Assembly (NCBI GenBank): GCA_017448245.1
Contig: JAFSLV010000016.1
Coordinates: forward strand, 1 to 57,354
Length of the DNA: 57,354 nucleotides
Reading direction: 5' to 3'
Origin: Lachnospiraceae bacterium
GTDB taxonomy: Bacteria; Bacillota; Clostridia; Lachnospirales; Lachnospiraceae
Shown here one piece after another: positions 21,651-30,186 of the stretch (the stretch's first letter is position 1; every line of letters begins with the position of its first letter). The notes beneath the pieces are model-generated. The model did no database searches. It was not told the origin of the DNA and saw nothing but the letters and a program-made list of their open reading frames with translations. Made by a program: the position numbers and the translations under genes.

Positions 21651-22772
21651 TTATCCTCCGTATGTCACGCCGTCCGCGGGAAACAGACGGCCTTCCCATT
21701 TTGCGTGCATGTCCTTTTGCACCCCGGCGTTGTGCAGCACGCGTTTTTCGTATACCGCAATGATATGTGCCTGTTCGGGCAAAGAAAGCGTGCCCTTTTC
21801 TTCCGCATACAACGCATCAAACAGATAGATCAGATTGACATGCATCACACAGTCCGTCAGGCGGCGCACAAAGCTGTAATCCTCCTGCGTTTCGGTATAC
21901 GTGCGCATCAGCATATACGCGGCATACTTCTTGTATTTGGAAGAATCCGCAAGGCCGGACGCCTCAAACGAGGCATACAGACCGGACAGATGTCTTTTTC
22001 CCTGTGTCACGTTCAGTCCGTCAAAATGCCTGAAATACATCCGGAAGAGCCGGTACAAAAACGGCAGCCTGCGACGGATGTCCTCCGTATAGAGGCATCC
22101 GTTGACCCATTCGTTGAGCAGTGCAATATCCAGCGGAAAAAGCGTCTGGTCAAAGATCCGGTCCCCGTCCTCCCCCGCAAAGGGATCCTTCCCGTGTACC
22201 GCGCGGCTCTGAAAGGATACCGCCAGTGCCAGGGCTCTCCTGAGCGCTTCGTCAACCCCCGTCTCCTCTTCCTGGAGCAGCCGTGTGAGGCGGTCGAGGG
22301 AAGAAACCAGTCCCTCGAGAAACGTCTTGTCCCGGTTGGTGCCCCTTCTTCCGTACGAAACGCTGCCTTTCGTTTCCGTCATGACCAGCGGCATCGAAGA
22401 CGCAAGGAAGAGTCTTGCCGCCGCGATACAGCTCAGGTCCAGCGTCTCTTCCGCAACATCGAGCCTCCGCACGTGCCGTCTGGGATACACGCGGCAGGTA
22501 TAGGGCACATACGACGCTCCTTTTTTGCATTGAAGATCACACAGTCCGTCCCTGCGGAAAAAAATGCATCTCCCCCGCGCGGGATTGAGAATCTTTTCTT
22601 CCCTGCCTCGTACCGCAAGAAAGAGCCTGAGCCTGAGCAGACCCCTTTCCTTACGGAAACGCGCCAGTGCTTCGTCATCCACCGGAATGCTCCATGCCCT
22701 GCAACAGCTCTCCTCACATGCGCCCTTCTCACAGTCAAATGCGTCATAAAAGGATATGCGCCTGATCCTCAT
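21651..22772 (-). CDS. FliB-like protein (flagellin lysine-N-methylase / YkgJ cysteine cluster family)
   Basis: The protein has 373 residues. The N-terminus carries the cysteine cluster of the FliB/YkgJ families: Cys14, Cys19, Cys23, Cys24 (CEESCCRAW), then CIFFRRDGLCDLQ and PYTCRVYPR. The rest is helical with many aromatic residues, including LFRMYFRHF. FliB methylates lysines of flagellin in some bacteria, and related proteins bind a metal or iron-sulfur centre. No flagellin gene is in the window, although a CheC-like gene is found 9 kb away. The ribosome site is weak. It is the first gene of a transcript with yvcK and metY. Confidence 0.8.
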   Translation of the reverse strand: MRIRRISFYDAFDCEKGACEESCCRAWSIPVDDEALARFRKERGLLRLRLFLAVRGREEKILNPARGRCIFFRRDGLCDLQCKKGASYVPYTCRVYPRRHVRRLDVAEETLDLSCIAAARLFLASSMPLVMTETKGSVSYGRRGTNRDKTFLEGLVSSLDRLTRLLQEEETGVDEALRRALALAVSFQSRAVHGKDPFAGEDGDRIFDQTLFPLDIALLNEWVNGCLYTEDIRRRLPFLYRLFRMYFRHFDGLNVTQGKRHLSGLYASFEASGLADSSKYKKYAAYMLMRTYTETQEDYSFVRRLTDCVMHVNLIYLFDALYAEEKGTLSLPEQAHIIAVYEKRVLHNAGVQKDMHAKWEGRLFPADGVTYGG

Positions 22773-22833
22773 CCGCTTTTTCGTCCGTCCGTTTCGTTTC
22801 GTTTTGCCTCTTAAAGTATACCATAAAACGTGT

Positions 22834-22839
22834 TATACT
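22834..22839 (+). promoter_or_regulatory. -10 box immediately before the transglutaminase-like gene
   Basis: TATACT ends 10 bases before the ATG at 22850, so transcription would start within a few bases of the start codon. No convincing -35 box and no ribosome site are seen, which would fit a leaderless message. Confidence 0.35.
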
Positions 22840-22849
22840 AAGTATACAT

Positions 22850-23788
22850 ATGAATATATTTCGTAAAAACAGGATGCCTGCCGTACTCGCATTCGTCCTG
22901 CTGATTGGTGCGGGATGCGCGGGACAACAAACCACCCTCGAGCCGTGGGAGCTGCCGGACAAAACGGGCACGCGGGACAATACTCCTGTGTGTCTTGTTC
23001 CGGAAATGAGCGGTACGGACGTGCGTGAAAACGAGCTTGCCCGGATCGACTGCTCCAATGCCCCGGAGGGATATGTGTTTGTGCAGTATCTCGGGGAAAA
23101 TGAAAAGGTCAAGCTGCAGATCACCGGAAGCGACACCGTGACCTACACCTATACCATCCATGCGGGCGATGCGCCCGACGTGTTTCCTTTGTCCTCCGGG
23201 GACGGCACCTATCAGATCGGTGTCTACGAGAATATACAACTCAATCAATACGCGCTTGCCTTTGCCACGGAGCTCGATGTCCGGTTACATGATGCGTTTT
23301 TACCGTTTCTCTATCCCAACCAGTATGTGAAATTCGAAGCGGGGGACGAAGCGATCGCGCTCGGGCGCACGCTGGCCGCACCCGCGGATGACGACCTCGA
23401 GGTCGTCTCCAATGTCTACAACTACATCATCCGCAATATCAGCTACGACACGCAGGAAGCGGAAACGGTGACGAGCGGCTATCTGCCGGACATCGACGAG
23501 GTGCTTGAGACCAAAAAGGGGATCTGTCTGGATTATGCGGCGCTGATGACCGCCATCCTGCGTTCGCAGAAAATCCCGACCCGGATGGAGGTCGGCTACG
23601 CAGGCATTGCCTATCATGCCTGGATCAGCGTGCATATCGACGGCGTGGGATGGGTCAACGGTCTCATCGAATTTGACGGCACGAGCTGGAGTCTGATGGA
23701 TCCGACCTTTGCCGCCTCCACCGCCGCCGACGAGCTCAAGACCTATATCGGAGAGGGCGACAATTACGAAACCAAATACGTCTACTGA
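22850..23788 (+). CDS. exported transglutaminase-like protein
   Basis: The protein has 312 residues. An N-terminal membrane segment (about 9-22) ends in GAGC with Cys23, which is a poor lipobox but may still be lipidated. The C-terminal half is a transglutaminase/protease-like domain with the triad in GICLDYAAL (Cys), AYHAWISV (His) and WSLMDPTF (Asp). Such domains cleave or cross-link proteins or peptides outside the cell. It precedes the GspF and pseudopilin genes in the same direction by 21 bp, so it probably belongs to the same operon. Its start has no clear Shine-Dalgarno sequence. Confidence 0.85.
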   Translation: MNIFRKNRMPAVLAFVLLIGAGCAGQQTTLEPWELPDKTGTRDNTPVCLVPEMSGTDVRENELARIDCSNAPEGYVFVQYLGENEKVKLQITGSDTVTYTYTIHAGDAPDVFPLSSGDGTYQIGVYENIQLNQYALAFATELDVRLHDAFLPFLYPNQYVKFEAGDEAIALGRTLAAPADDDLEVVSNVYNYIIRNISYDTQEAETVTSGYLPDIDEVLETKKGICLDYAALMTAILRSQKIPTRMEVGYAGIAYHAWISVHIDGVGWVNGLIEFDGTSWSLMDPTFAASTAADELKTYIGEGDNYETKYVY

Positions 23789-23809
23789 TCCCGGAAACGG
23801 AGAAACCGC

Positions 23810-24871
23810 ATGGAAACCCTGAACCGTCCGTTAAAAAAACTCAACGATCACGAGGTGGCTGTCTTTTGCTCCCAGCTGTCCATGCTCATCAAAGGCGGCG
23901 TCGCCCCCTTTGAGGCCGTCAGCATCCTGTTGTCCGATACCAAAGACAAGGAAGGGCAGCGAATCTTAAATGACATGATGATGGTCATCAATACGGGAGA
24001 AAAGCTCCACACCGCGATGGAGGAGACGCAGGTGTTTCCGGACTACTGCGTGCATATGGTGACGATCGGCGAGGAGTCGGGCACGCTTGACACCGTTCTC
24101 GACGCGCTGGCTGCCTTTTATGACCGGGAGGATGCCCTCCGTGAGATGATCCGCAATGCCCTGCGTTATCCGCTCGTCATGATCGGCATCATGATCCTCG
24201 TGATGTTTGTACTGATCACACGTGTGATGCCGGTATTTGCGCAGGTCTTTGCGCAGCTTGGCACCGGAATGAACGCGTTTTCCGAATCCCTCCTTGAGCT
24301 CGGTACCCGTCTCAACCGCTCCTCCCTCCTGATCGTCGGTGTGCTGTGCGTCTTTGCCTTACTTGCGCTCTTTATGATCTTTGCGCCCGCCGGCAAACGG
24401 ATGATTGCCCGTTTTGCCGCATGGTTCCCGCCGACGAGAAAGCTGCACGAGGAGGTTGCCGCGGGACGTTTTGCCAGCGGCATGGCGCTGACGCTTAAGA
24501 GCGGCATGGATACCTACCAGAGCCTCGATCTCGTCGGCAATCTCGTCGACGACAGGGTCGTATCCGAAAAGATCCTTTCGGCCAAAGCCCTCATCCGCGA
24601 GAAGGGCCTCACCTTCCCCGAGGCGCTCGAGAAGACGGCGATTTTTACGCAGCTCTATACGCGCATGGTGCTGGTCGGTTTTAAGTCGGGCTCGATGGAC
24701 CAGTCCATGCAGCAGATCGCCCTGCATTACGAAAAAGAAACCGACCGCAAAATCGCCAATATCATCGCCGTTATCGAACCGACGCTCATCATCCTGCTCT
24801 CCCTCATCGTCGGAATGATCCTGCTGTCGGTGATTCTGCCGCTCATGGGCGTCATGAGCAGCATCGGATAA
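23810..24871 (+). CDS. type II secretion / type IV pilus inner-membrane protein (GspF/PilC family)
   Basis: The protein has 353 residues with two GspF domains (about 15-140 and 215-340) and three membrane helices, the usual layout of the platform protein. Typical motifs are VFCSQLSMLIKGGVAP, IGEESGTLD and the C-terminal IIAVIEPTLIILLSLIVG. In pilus and secretion systems it forms the membrane platform on which an ATPase drives pseudopilin assembly. It is followed directly by a small pilin-like gene and three further pseudopilin-type genes. No GspE-type ATPase or prepilin peptidase is in the window, so those must be elsewhere if the system works. Confidence 0.9.
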   Translation: METLNRPLKKLNDHEVAVFCSQLSMLIKGGVAPFEAVSILLSDTKDKEGQRILNDMMMVINTGEKLHTAMEETQVFPDYCVHMVTIGEESGTLDTVLDALAAFYDREDALREMIRNALRYPLVMIGIMILVMFVLITRVMPVFAQVFAQLGTGMNAFSESLLELGTRLNRSSLLIVGVLCVFALLALFMIFAPAGKRMIARFAAWFPPTRKLHEEVAAGRFASGMALTLKSGMDTYQSLDLVGNLVDDRVVSEKILSAKALIREKGLTFPEALEKTAIFTQLYTRMVLVGFKSGSMDQSMQQIALHYEKETDRKIANIIAVIEPTLIILLSLIVGMILLSVILPLMGVMSSIG

Positions 24872-24883
24872 AGGAGGTCTGTC

Positions 24884-25225
24884 CTGTCCCGCTTTTCGTA
24901 CACAGGAAGTAAAGAACGCAGAATCCCGCGCGCCGTATCGGTTACGATAAGCGCCCTCATTTTTGCCGCAATCCTTTTGCTGTTTCTCCACGGGGTTCGT
25001 CAGCTTTCCGCCTATACGTATGTCAAGCAGAAGGAATCGCTTAGCCATGCGCTGAACCGCGGGATTACCGAATGCTATGCGCTCGAGGGGATCTATCCGC
25101 CCGATCTTGACTATCTGCGCGATCATTACGGACTGACCTATGACCCGGATCTCTTCCATGTCGATTACCGTCCGCTCGGATCCAATCTCTATCCGGACGT
25201 GACGATCATTGAAAGGACGAGGTGA
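24884..25225 (+). CDS. small single-helix pilin-operon protein, apparent CTG start
   Basis: The protein has about 113 residues: a positively charged start, a membrane helix (VSVTISALIFAAILLLFL), then a soluble domain with the segments YALEGIYPPDLDYLRDHYG and VDYRPLGSNLYPD, as in small pilin-operon proteins of Clostridia. The frame has no ATG, GTG or early TTG. A strong GGAGG at 24873-24877 stands six bases before an in-frame CTG (24884), which I take as the start. The alternative is a TTG within the membrane helix, which would destroy it. It overlaps the next gene region closely. Confidence 0.7.
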   Translation: MSRFSYTGSKERRIPRAVSVTISALIFAAILLLFLHGVRQLSAYTYVKQKESLSHALNRGITECYALEGIYPPDLDYLRDHYGLTYDPDLFHVDYRPLGSNLYPDVTIIERTR

Positions 25226-25227
25226 GT

Positions 25228-25740
25228 ATGCAGACGAAACAGGGACACCGCCATATCGTGGATCTGCTCTTTGTGCTGGCGCTCTTTGCGCTCTTTGCGC
25301 TTTCCGGTATACTGCTGATTCTTCTGGGCGCGGGTGTCTACCGCAAAAACGTGGAGCAGTCCGCCGACAATTACGCGCTCCGGACAACGGGTGCCTATCT
25401 GACCGAGAAAATCCGCCGGACGGATATGGCGGGCAGCATAGAGACGGGGACGTTCGACGGACGGGATGCTCTGATATTGCGTGAAGATGTTAACGGTATT
25501 TCGTATTCTACCTATCTCTATCTGAGGGACGGTTATCTGACGGAGCTGTTTGCGCGCAGCGATCTTTCCCTGCCTTCCTCCGCGGGACGTAAGATCCTGC
25601 GCGTGGAAGAACTCTCCTTTGATTTCGAAGACGATCATCTGCTAAGGATCCGCATCACCGAGGAAAACGGTTTTGACCATACGGTGGTTGTCGCTCTGCG
25701 TGCGGATCCCGCAGGCACTTCTTCCGCGGAGGTACCGTGA
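25228..25740 (+). CDS. DUF4860-like pseudopilin-operon membrane protein
   Basis: The protein has 170 residues with one N-terminal membrane helix (about 12-38) and a soluble extracytoplasmic domain of beta character. It resembles the DUF4860 family, found beside GspF and pilin-like genes in Clostridia. No prepilin peptidase site (Gly followed by Phe-Thr-Leu-Ile-Glu type) is obvious, so it may stay anchored. The start ATG at 25228 has GAGG five bases before it; a GTG two codons earlier is possible. The stop overlaps the start of the next gene. A role as minor pseudopilin is inferred from its shape and place. Confidence 0.7.
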   Translation: MQTKQGHRHIVDLLFVLALFALFALSGILLILLGAGVYRKNVEQSADNYALRTTGAYLTEKIRRTDMAGSIETGTFDGRDALILREDVNGISYSTYLYLRDGYLTELFARSDLSLPSSAGRKILRVEELSFDFEDDHLLRIRITEENGFDHTVVVALRADPAGTSSAEVP

Positions 25741-26135
25741 TGCGTGATCAGACTTCCGGAAGTGCACTGTTTTTGCTGGAAATGATCTTTGTGATCTTTT
25801 TCTTCACGCTGACTGCCGCCATCTGCCTGAGGCTCTTTGTCTCCGCTCATCTGACCGGCAAAGAAAGCACCCGTCTTGCGGAAGCGACGGAGATTGCACA
25901 GAACCTGGCGGAAGAGTTCCGTGCCCTGCGGATCGACGAAACCTCTTCCTTTTACTATGATGAAGACCTGGTGCTCCTTGCGGATCCAGAGGCGGAAGGG
26001 GCGGCCTATACGGCCGTGATCGAAACAGGCAGGGAAGACGGACTGTTGTCCGCACGGATCCGCGTGTCGGATGCCGGGGGAGAGATTTATTCACTTTCGC
26101 TTTTGCGCGCCGTAAGGAAGGAGGACGACAGATGA
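25740..26135 (+). CDS. prepilin-like protein (minor pseudopilin)
   Basis: The protein has 131 residues. A short N-terminal segment with SGSALFLLEMIFVIFFF resembles a type IV prepilin helix, with Glu a few residues into the hydrophobic part as in class III pilins. A soluble beta-rich domain follows (YTAVIETGREDGLLSARIRV). The start ATG at 25740 is served by GGAGG seven bases upstream and overlaps the TGA of the gene before. The next gene overlaps its end by 4 bp. It is probably one of the minor subunits assembled by the GspF platform, but the cleavage site is not canonical. Confidence 0.7.
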   Translation: MRDQTSGSALFLLEMIFVIFFFTLTAAICLRLFVSAHLTGKESTRLAEATEIAQNLAEEFRALRIDETSSFYYDEDLVLLADPEAEGAAYTAVIETGREDGLLSARIRVSDAGGEIYSLSLLRAVRKEDDR

Positions 26136-26536
26136 CGAAGCGTCTGCGTTACCGCCTCCATGCGGGCACCGCCTCCATCCTGCTGGTATTCATGGTCTTA
26201 AGTCTGGTTTCCTTTGCGGTGCTGACCCTGGCCGACGCGCGATCGGATCTTGCGCTCAGTGAAAAAAAGGCCGCGCGGACGAAAGCGTTTTATCAGGCCG
26301 TTTCCGGGGCGGAGACCTTTCTCGCAACGCTTCCTCCCCTGGAAGCGGGCACCGTACTCACGAAAGAATTTCCGGTCGATGAAAGGCAGACCCTCGTTGT
26401 GAGCGTCGAACTCCTTGCCCCGGAAAACGAAACGGACGCAGAGGATGCGCCCGCCTACCGTATTCTTACCTATCGTGTCGAAACCGACGAATCGGATCTG
26501 TCCTATGAGGAGACACCGCTCCTTCTGCCACGCTGA
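26132..26536 (+). CDS. small pseudopilin-like membrane protein
   Basis: The protein has 134 residues: a membrane helix at about 13-33 (TASILLVFMVLSLVSFAVLT) followed by an alpha-helical stalk (AARTKAFYQAVSGAETFLA) and a small beta-rich end, the pattern of PilX/GspK-type minor pilins. The stalk with AFYQAVSGAE is typical of proteins annotated as PilX N-terminal domain. It is the last gene of the operon, overlapping its predecessor by 4 bp, and ends directly against the convergent stop of an ABC transporter gene, leaving no room for a separate terminator. Confidence 0.7.
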   Translation: MTKRLRYRLHAGTASILLVFMVLSLVSFAVLTLADARSDLALSEKKAARTKAFYQAVSGAETFLATLPPLEAGTVLTKEFPVDERQTLVVSVELLAPENETDAEDAPAYRILTYRVETDESDLSYEETPLLLPR

Positions 26537-28435
26537 TCAGGCGCTCTTTGCCGTCCCGCCCGTATACAGCTGATAATACTTTTTGCCGAGCGCGATGAGT
26601 TCTTCGTGTGTGCCGCGCTCGATGATCCTGCCCTGTTCCATGACAAGGATCTGGTCGGAATTGCGCACGGTCGAAAGACGGTGCGCAATGACAAAGGTCG
26701 TACGCCCCTTCATCAGATGATCCATCCCCTCCTGCACGATCTTTTCCGTACGTGTATCGATGGAGCTCGTCGCCTCGTCCAGAATCAGCACCGGCGGATC
26801 CGCGATCGCGGCCCTGGCGATCGCAAGAAGCTGACGCTGTCCCTGTGACAGATTGGCGCCGTCCCCCTTGAGCATGGTGTCATAGCCCTGCGGAAGACGC
26901 CTGATAAACCCGTCGGCATTGGCGAGTCTCGCGGCGGCGATGACTTCCTCGTCCGTCGCGTCGAGCTTGCCGTAGCGGATATTCTCCATGACCGTGCCGG
27001 TAAAGAGATGCGTATCCTGCAAAACCATGCCCAGCGACCTTCTCAGGTCCTGCTGTCGGATCTTATTGACGTTGATATTGTCATAACGGATCTTGCCGTC
27101 CTGGATCGTATAGAAACGATTGATCAGATTGGTGATCGTCGTTTTTCCGGCACCGGTTGATCCGACCAGCGCAATCTTTTGTCCGGGCTTTGCATGCAGC
27201 ACGATGTCATGCAGCACGATCTTTTCGTCCGTATAACCAAAGTCCACGCCGTGGAAGGTGACGTCACCCTCGAGCGGTACATAGGTCGTGGTATCCGAGT
27301 CCTTGTGATAATGCTTCCAGGCCCAGCGTCCGGTACGCGTTTCGGATTCGGTGAGTTCCCCGTTTTCCTCCTTTGCATGGACGAGCATCACATATCCCTC
27401 GTCCTCTTCCGCCTTTTCATCCAGCAGCGCAAAGATCCTCTGCGCCCCCGCAAGTGCCATAAAGATCATATTGAACTGCATCGTGACCTGATTGATCGGC
27501 ATGTTAAAGTTGCGGTTAAACGTCAGAAAGCTCGCGAGCGCTCCCACCGTAAAGCCGGCGGACTGATTGATTGCGAGAAGACCTCCGACCAGCGCGCAGA
27601 CCACATAGGAGATATTGCCCAGCTGCATCGAAATCGGTCCGATCATGTTACCGAAGGCGGACGCCTTAAAGGCGCTGCGGTAGAGTTCTTCGTTGAGACG
27701 GTCAAATTCCCCGATTGCCTGTTTTTCATGGCAAAATACCTTGACGACCTTCTGCCCCGTCATCGTCTCCTCGATATAGCCGTTGAGCGCGCCCAGATTC
27801 TTTTGCTGCGCGACAAAGCCGGATGCGGAATATCTGGATACCAGCGCCGAAACGGCGACCATCACCACCACCATGCCGAGGGAAACAAGGGTGAGTCTCA
27901 CGCTCAAAACCAGCATCATGGAGATGATCGTCACGATCGTTACCACCGAGTTGACGAGCTGCGGGATACTCTGTGATACCATCTGGCGCATCGTATCGAT
28001 ATCGTTGGTGTAGATGCTCATGATGTCGCCGTGTGCATGCGTATCAAAATACCTGACGGGCAGACGCTGCATATGCTCAAACAGCTCTCCGCGCATCCGT
28101 TTCATCGTGCCCTGGGTCACGTAGACCATGATTCTTGCCTGCGCAAATTGTGCAACAATCCCGATCAGATAGATGGCGGCCACCCGAAAGATCGCATGGG
28201 CAAGCGGTACAAAATCCGGCTGCTGCGCGTTCTTCAGCGGATCGATATAGCGGTCGATCAGCGTGCGGGTAAAGAGCGTCCCCTGCGTATTGGCAAAAAT
28301 ACTCAGGCCGATGCACAAAAAGACGATCCCCATCTGTATCCCGTAATGGCGGAATACATAGATGAGCAGCCTCTTAAGGAGCTTTCCCGGCTGATCGATT
28401 TTGGGTCTTGGTCTTCCCCGTCCTGCCTGTGCCAT
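26537..28435 (-). CDS. ABC exporter half-transporter, canonical ATP site
   Basis: The protein has 632 residues: a six-helix exporter membrane domain (about 25-330) followed by an ATPase domain. Walker A is GSTGAGKTTI, the signature is LSQGQRQ and Walker B is VLILDEATSSID with the catalytic glutamate present. It probably pairs with the product of the gene upstream, six bp away, to form a heterodimeric multidrug or peptide exporter of the LmrCD/TmrAB type. The membrane domain has a long acidic insertion before the ATPase (about 350-390) not seen in the partner. The start MAQAGRGRPRPK is Arg-rich and cytoplasmic. Substrate unknown. Confidence 0.93.
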   Translation of the reverse strand: MAQAGRGRPRPKIDQPGKLLKRLLIYVFRHYGIQMGIVFLCIGLSIFANTQGTLFTRTLIDRYIDPLKNAQQPDFVPLAHAIFRVAAIYLIGIVAQFAQARIMVYVTQGTMKRMRGELFEHMQRLPVRYFDTHAHGDIMSIYTNDIDTMRQMVSQSIPQLVNSVVTIVTIISMMLVLSVRLTLVSLGMVVVMVAVSALVSRYSASGFVAQQKNLGALNGYIEETMTGQKVVKVFCHEKQAIGEFDRLNEELYRSAFKASAFGNMIGPISMQLGNISYVVCALVGGLLAINQSAGFTVGALASFLTFNRNFNMPINQVTMQFNMIFMALAGAQRIFALLDEKAEEDEGYVMLVHAKEENGELTESETRTGRWAWKHYHKDSDTTTYVPLEGDVTFHGVDFGYTDEKIVLHDIVLHAKPGQKIALVGSTGAGKTTITNLINRFYTIQDGKIRYDNINVNKIRQQDLRRSLGMVLQDTHLFTGTVMENIRYGKLDATDEEVIAAARLANADGFIRRLPQGYDTMLKGDGANLSQGQRQLLAIARAAIADPPVLILDEATSSIDTRTEKIVQEGMDHLMKGRTTFVIAHRLSTVRNSDQILVMEQGRIIERGTHEELIALGKKYYQLYTGGTAKSA

Positions 28436-28441
28436 TTTCTG

Positions 28442-30184
28442 TCAGTCTCCTTCGTCGAAGTCCCCGCCGCCCGCGGTCTGCGATTCAAACACCTCGCGGT
28501 AGATGGCATTATTATCCATCAATTCCTCATGTGTGCCAAAGCCGTCGACCCTGCCGTTCTCCATCACAATGATCCGGTCAAGGTCTTTGACGCTTGCGAT
28601 TCTCTGCGCAATGATGAGCTTGGTCGTGTCGGGAATCTCTTCCGCAAAGGCTTTGCGGATCCGTGCGTCCGTCGCGGTATCGACCGCACTCGTCGAGTCG
28701 TCGAGAATGAGGATCTTCGGTTTTTTGAGAAGCGCCCTTGCGATACACAGACGCTGCTTCTGTCCGCCGGATACATTGGTGCCGCCCTGCTCGATATGCG
28801 TATGATAGCCGTCCGGCATCTGTGTGATAAACTCATCCGCACACGCAAGACGCGCCGCATGCGCGCACTCCTCTTCCGTCGCATCCGCGTCGCCCCAGCG
28901 GAGATTGTCCAGAATCGTTCCGGAGAACAGGACGTTGTTTTGCAGCACCACGGAAACGGCGTTGCGCAGCACCTCGAGATCATAGAGTCTGACATCGACG
29001 CCGCCGACACACACCCTTCCCGCCGTCACGTCGTAGAGCCTGCTGATCAGATTGACGAGCGACGATTTGGCGCTTCCGGTGGCACCGATGATGCCGATCG
29101 ATTCACCGGATTTGATCTCCAGATGGATATCGGAGAGCACCAGCTCCCCGGAATCCTCCCTGTAGGAAAAATCCACATGCTCAAAACGGATGCTGCCGTC
29201 TTCGACCTTTGTGACCGGCAGTTTCGGATTGGTCAGAAGGGTCTTTTCTTCGAGTACCTCCGCAATGCGCCTTCCGGAAGCCTGCGACATCGTGATCATG
29301 ACAAAGACCATCGAAACCATCATCAGGCTCATCAGGATGCTCATGCAGTACGTCAGAAGACTCATCATGTCGCCGACAAGCAGCTCGTCGGAAACGATCA
29401 GATGCGCACCGAACCAGCTGATCAGGAGGATACAGGAATAGACGGTGACGCTCATGACGGGACCCACCAGCGTCATGTTCATCTCCGCCTTCACAAACAT
29501 GTGATAGATGTTTTCCGCCGCTTTCGAAAAACGGGAGATCTCGTAATCCTCCCTGACATAGGCCTTGACGACACGGATCCCGCGGACGTTTTCCTGTACG
29601 CTCTCGTTGAGGTCATCATACCGTTCAAAGACCTGTTTGAAATAAACGGTCACGCGGCGGATCAGAAAAACCGCAACCAGCGCAAGGAAGATCACGGCCA
29701 CCAGATAGATACTTGCCAGGCGCGGACTGATCATAAAGCTCATGACCATCGCGACGATCATCGAGGACGGCGCGCGCATCGCCATCCGGAGAATCATCTG
29801 GTACGCGTTCTGCACGTTGGTCACGTCGGTGGTCAGCCGGGTGACGAGTCCCGACGTCGAAAAGTGATCGATATTGGCAAAGGAAAAGGTCTGGATATTG
29901 TCAAACATTGCCTTACGCAGATTTTTCGCAAAGCCGGCCGCCGCCTTTGCGCCGAAAAAACCGCCGCCGACGCCGCACAAAAGCCCGGCCACCGCGACGA
30001 CGATCATCCATCCTCCCGTTCTCAAAATCACCTGCATGTCACCCCCGTAGATCCCGTCATCCACGATCACGGCCATCAGCCGGGGAATCAGCATCTCACA
30101 AATGACTTCGCCGATCATGCAGACCGGCGTCAGAAAAGACGGTGTCTTATATTCTTTGACTTGTGCGAGTAAAGTTTTTAACAT
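28442..30184 (-). CDS. ABC exporter half-transporter, degenerate ATP site
   Basis: The protein has 580 residues with an exporter membrane domain and a C-terminal ATPase. Walker A is GATGSAKSS, with Ala in place of the usual Gly before the lysine, and Walker B is ILILDDSTSAVD, with Asp in place of the catalytic Glu; the signature VSGGQKQR is intact. This asymmetry is typical of heterodimeric exporters in which one ATP site is non-catalytic. The start at 30184 (MLKTLLAQVKEYK) is two bases after the stop of the DUF4317 gene; the longer open frame to 30259 overlaps that gene. It is the fourth gene of the gdhA-cheC-like-DUF4317-ABC transcript. Confidence 0.93.
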   Translation of the reverse strand: MLKTLLAQVKEYKTPSFLTPVCMIGEVICEMLIPRLMAVIVDDGIYGGDMQVILRTGGWMIVVAVAGLLCGVGGGFFGAKAAAGFAKNLRKAMFDNIQTFSFANIDHFSTSGLVTRLTTDVTNVQNAYQMILRMAMRAPSSMIVAMVMSFMISPRLASIYLVAVIFLALVAVFLIRRVTVYFKQVFERYDDLNESVQENVRGIRVVKAYVREDYEISRFSKAAENIYHMFVKAEMNMTLVGPVMSVTVYSCILLISWFGAHLIVSDELLVGDMMSLLTYCMSILMSLMMVSMVFVMITMSQASGRRIAEVLEEKTLLTNPKLPVTKVEDGSIRFEHVDFSYREDSGELVLSDIHLEIKSGESIGIIGATGSAKSSLVNLISRLYDVTAGRVCVGGVDVRLYDLEVLRNAVSVVLQNNVLFSGTILDNLRWGDADATEEECAHAARLACADEFITQMPDGYHTHIEQGGTNVSGGQKQRLCIARALLKKPKILILDDSTSAVDTATDARIRKAFAEEIPDTTKLIIAQRIASVKDLDRIIVMENGRVDGFGTHEELMDNNAIYREVFESQTAGGGDFDEGD

Positions 30185-30186
30185 GA

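Noticed and set aside
28031-30172. Plus-strand open frame of 713 codons opposite the ABC exporter genes
   Set aside because: His/Arg/Asp-rich antisense of two clear transporter genes whose motifs are intact on the minus strand. It spans both genes and the junction, which a real gene would not do here.
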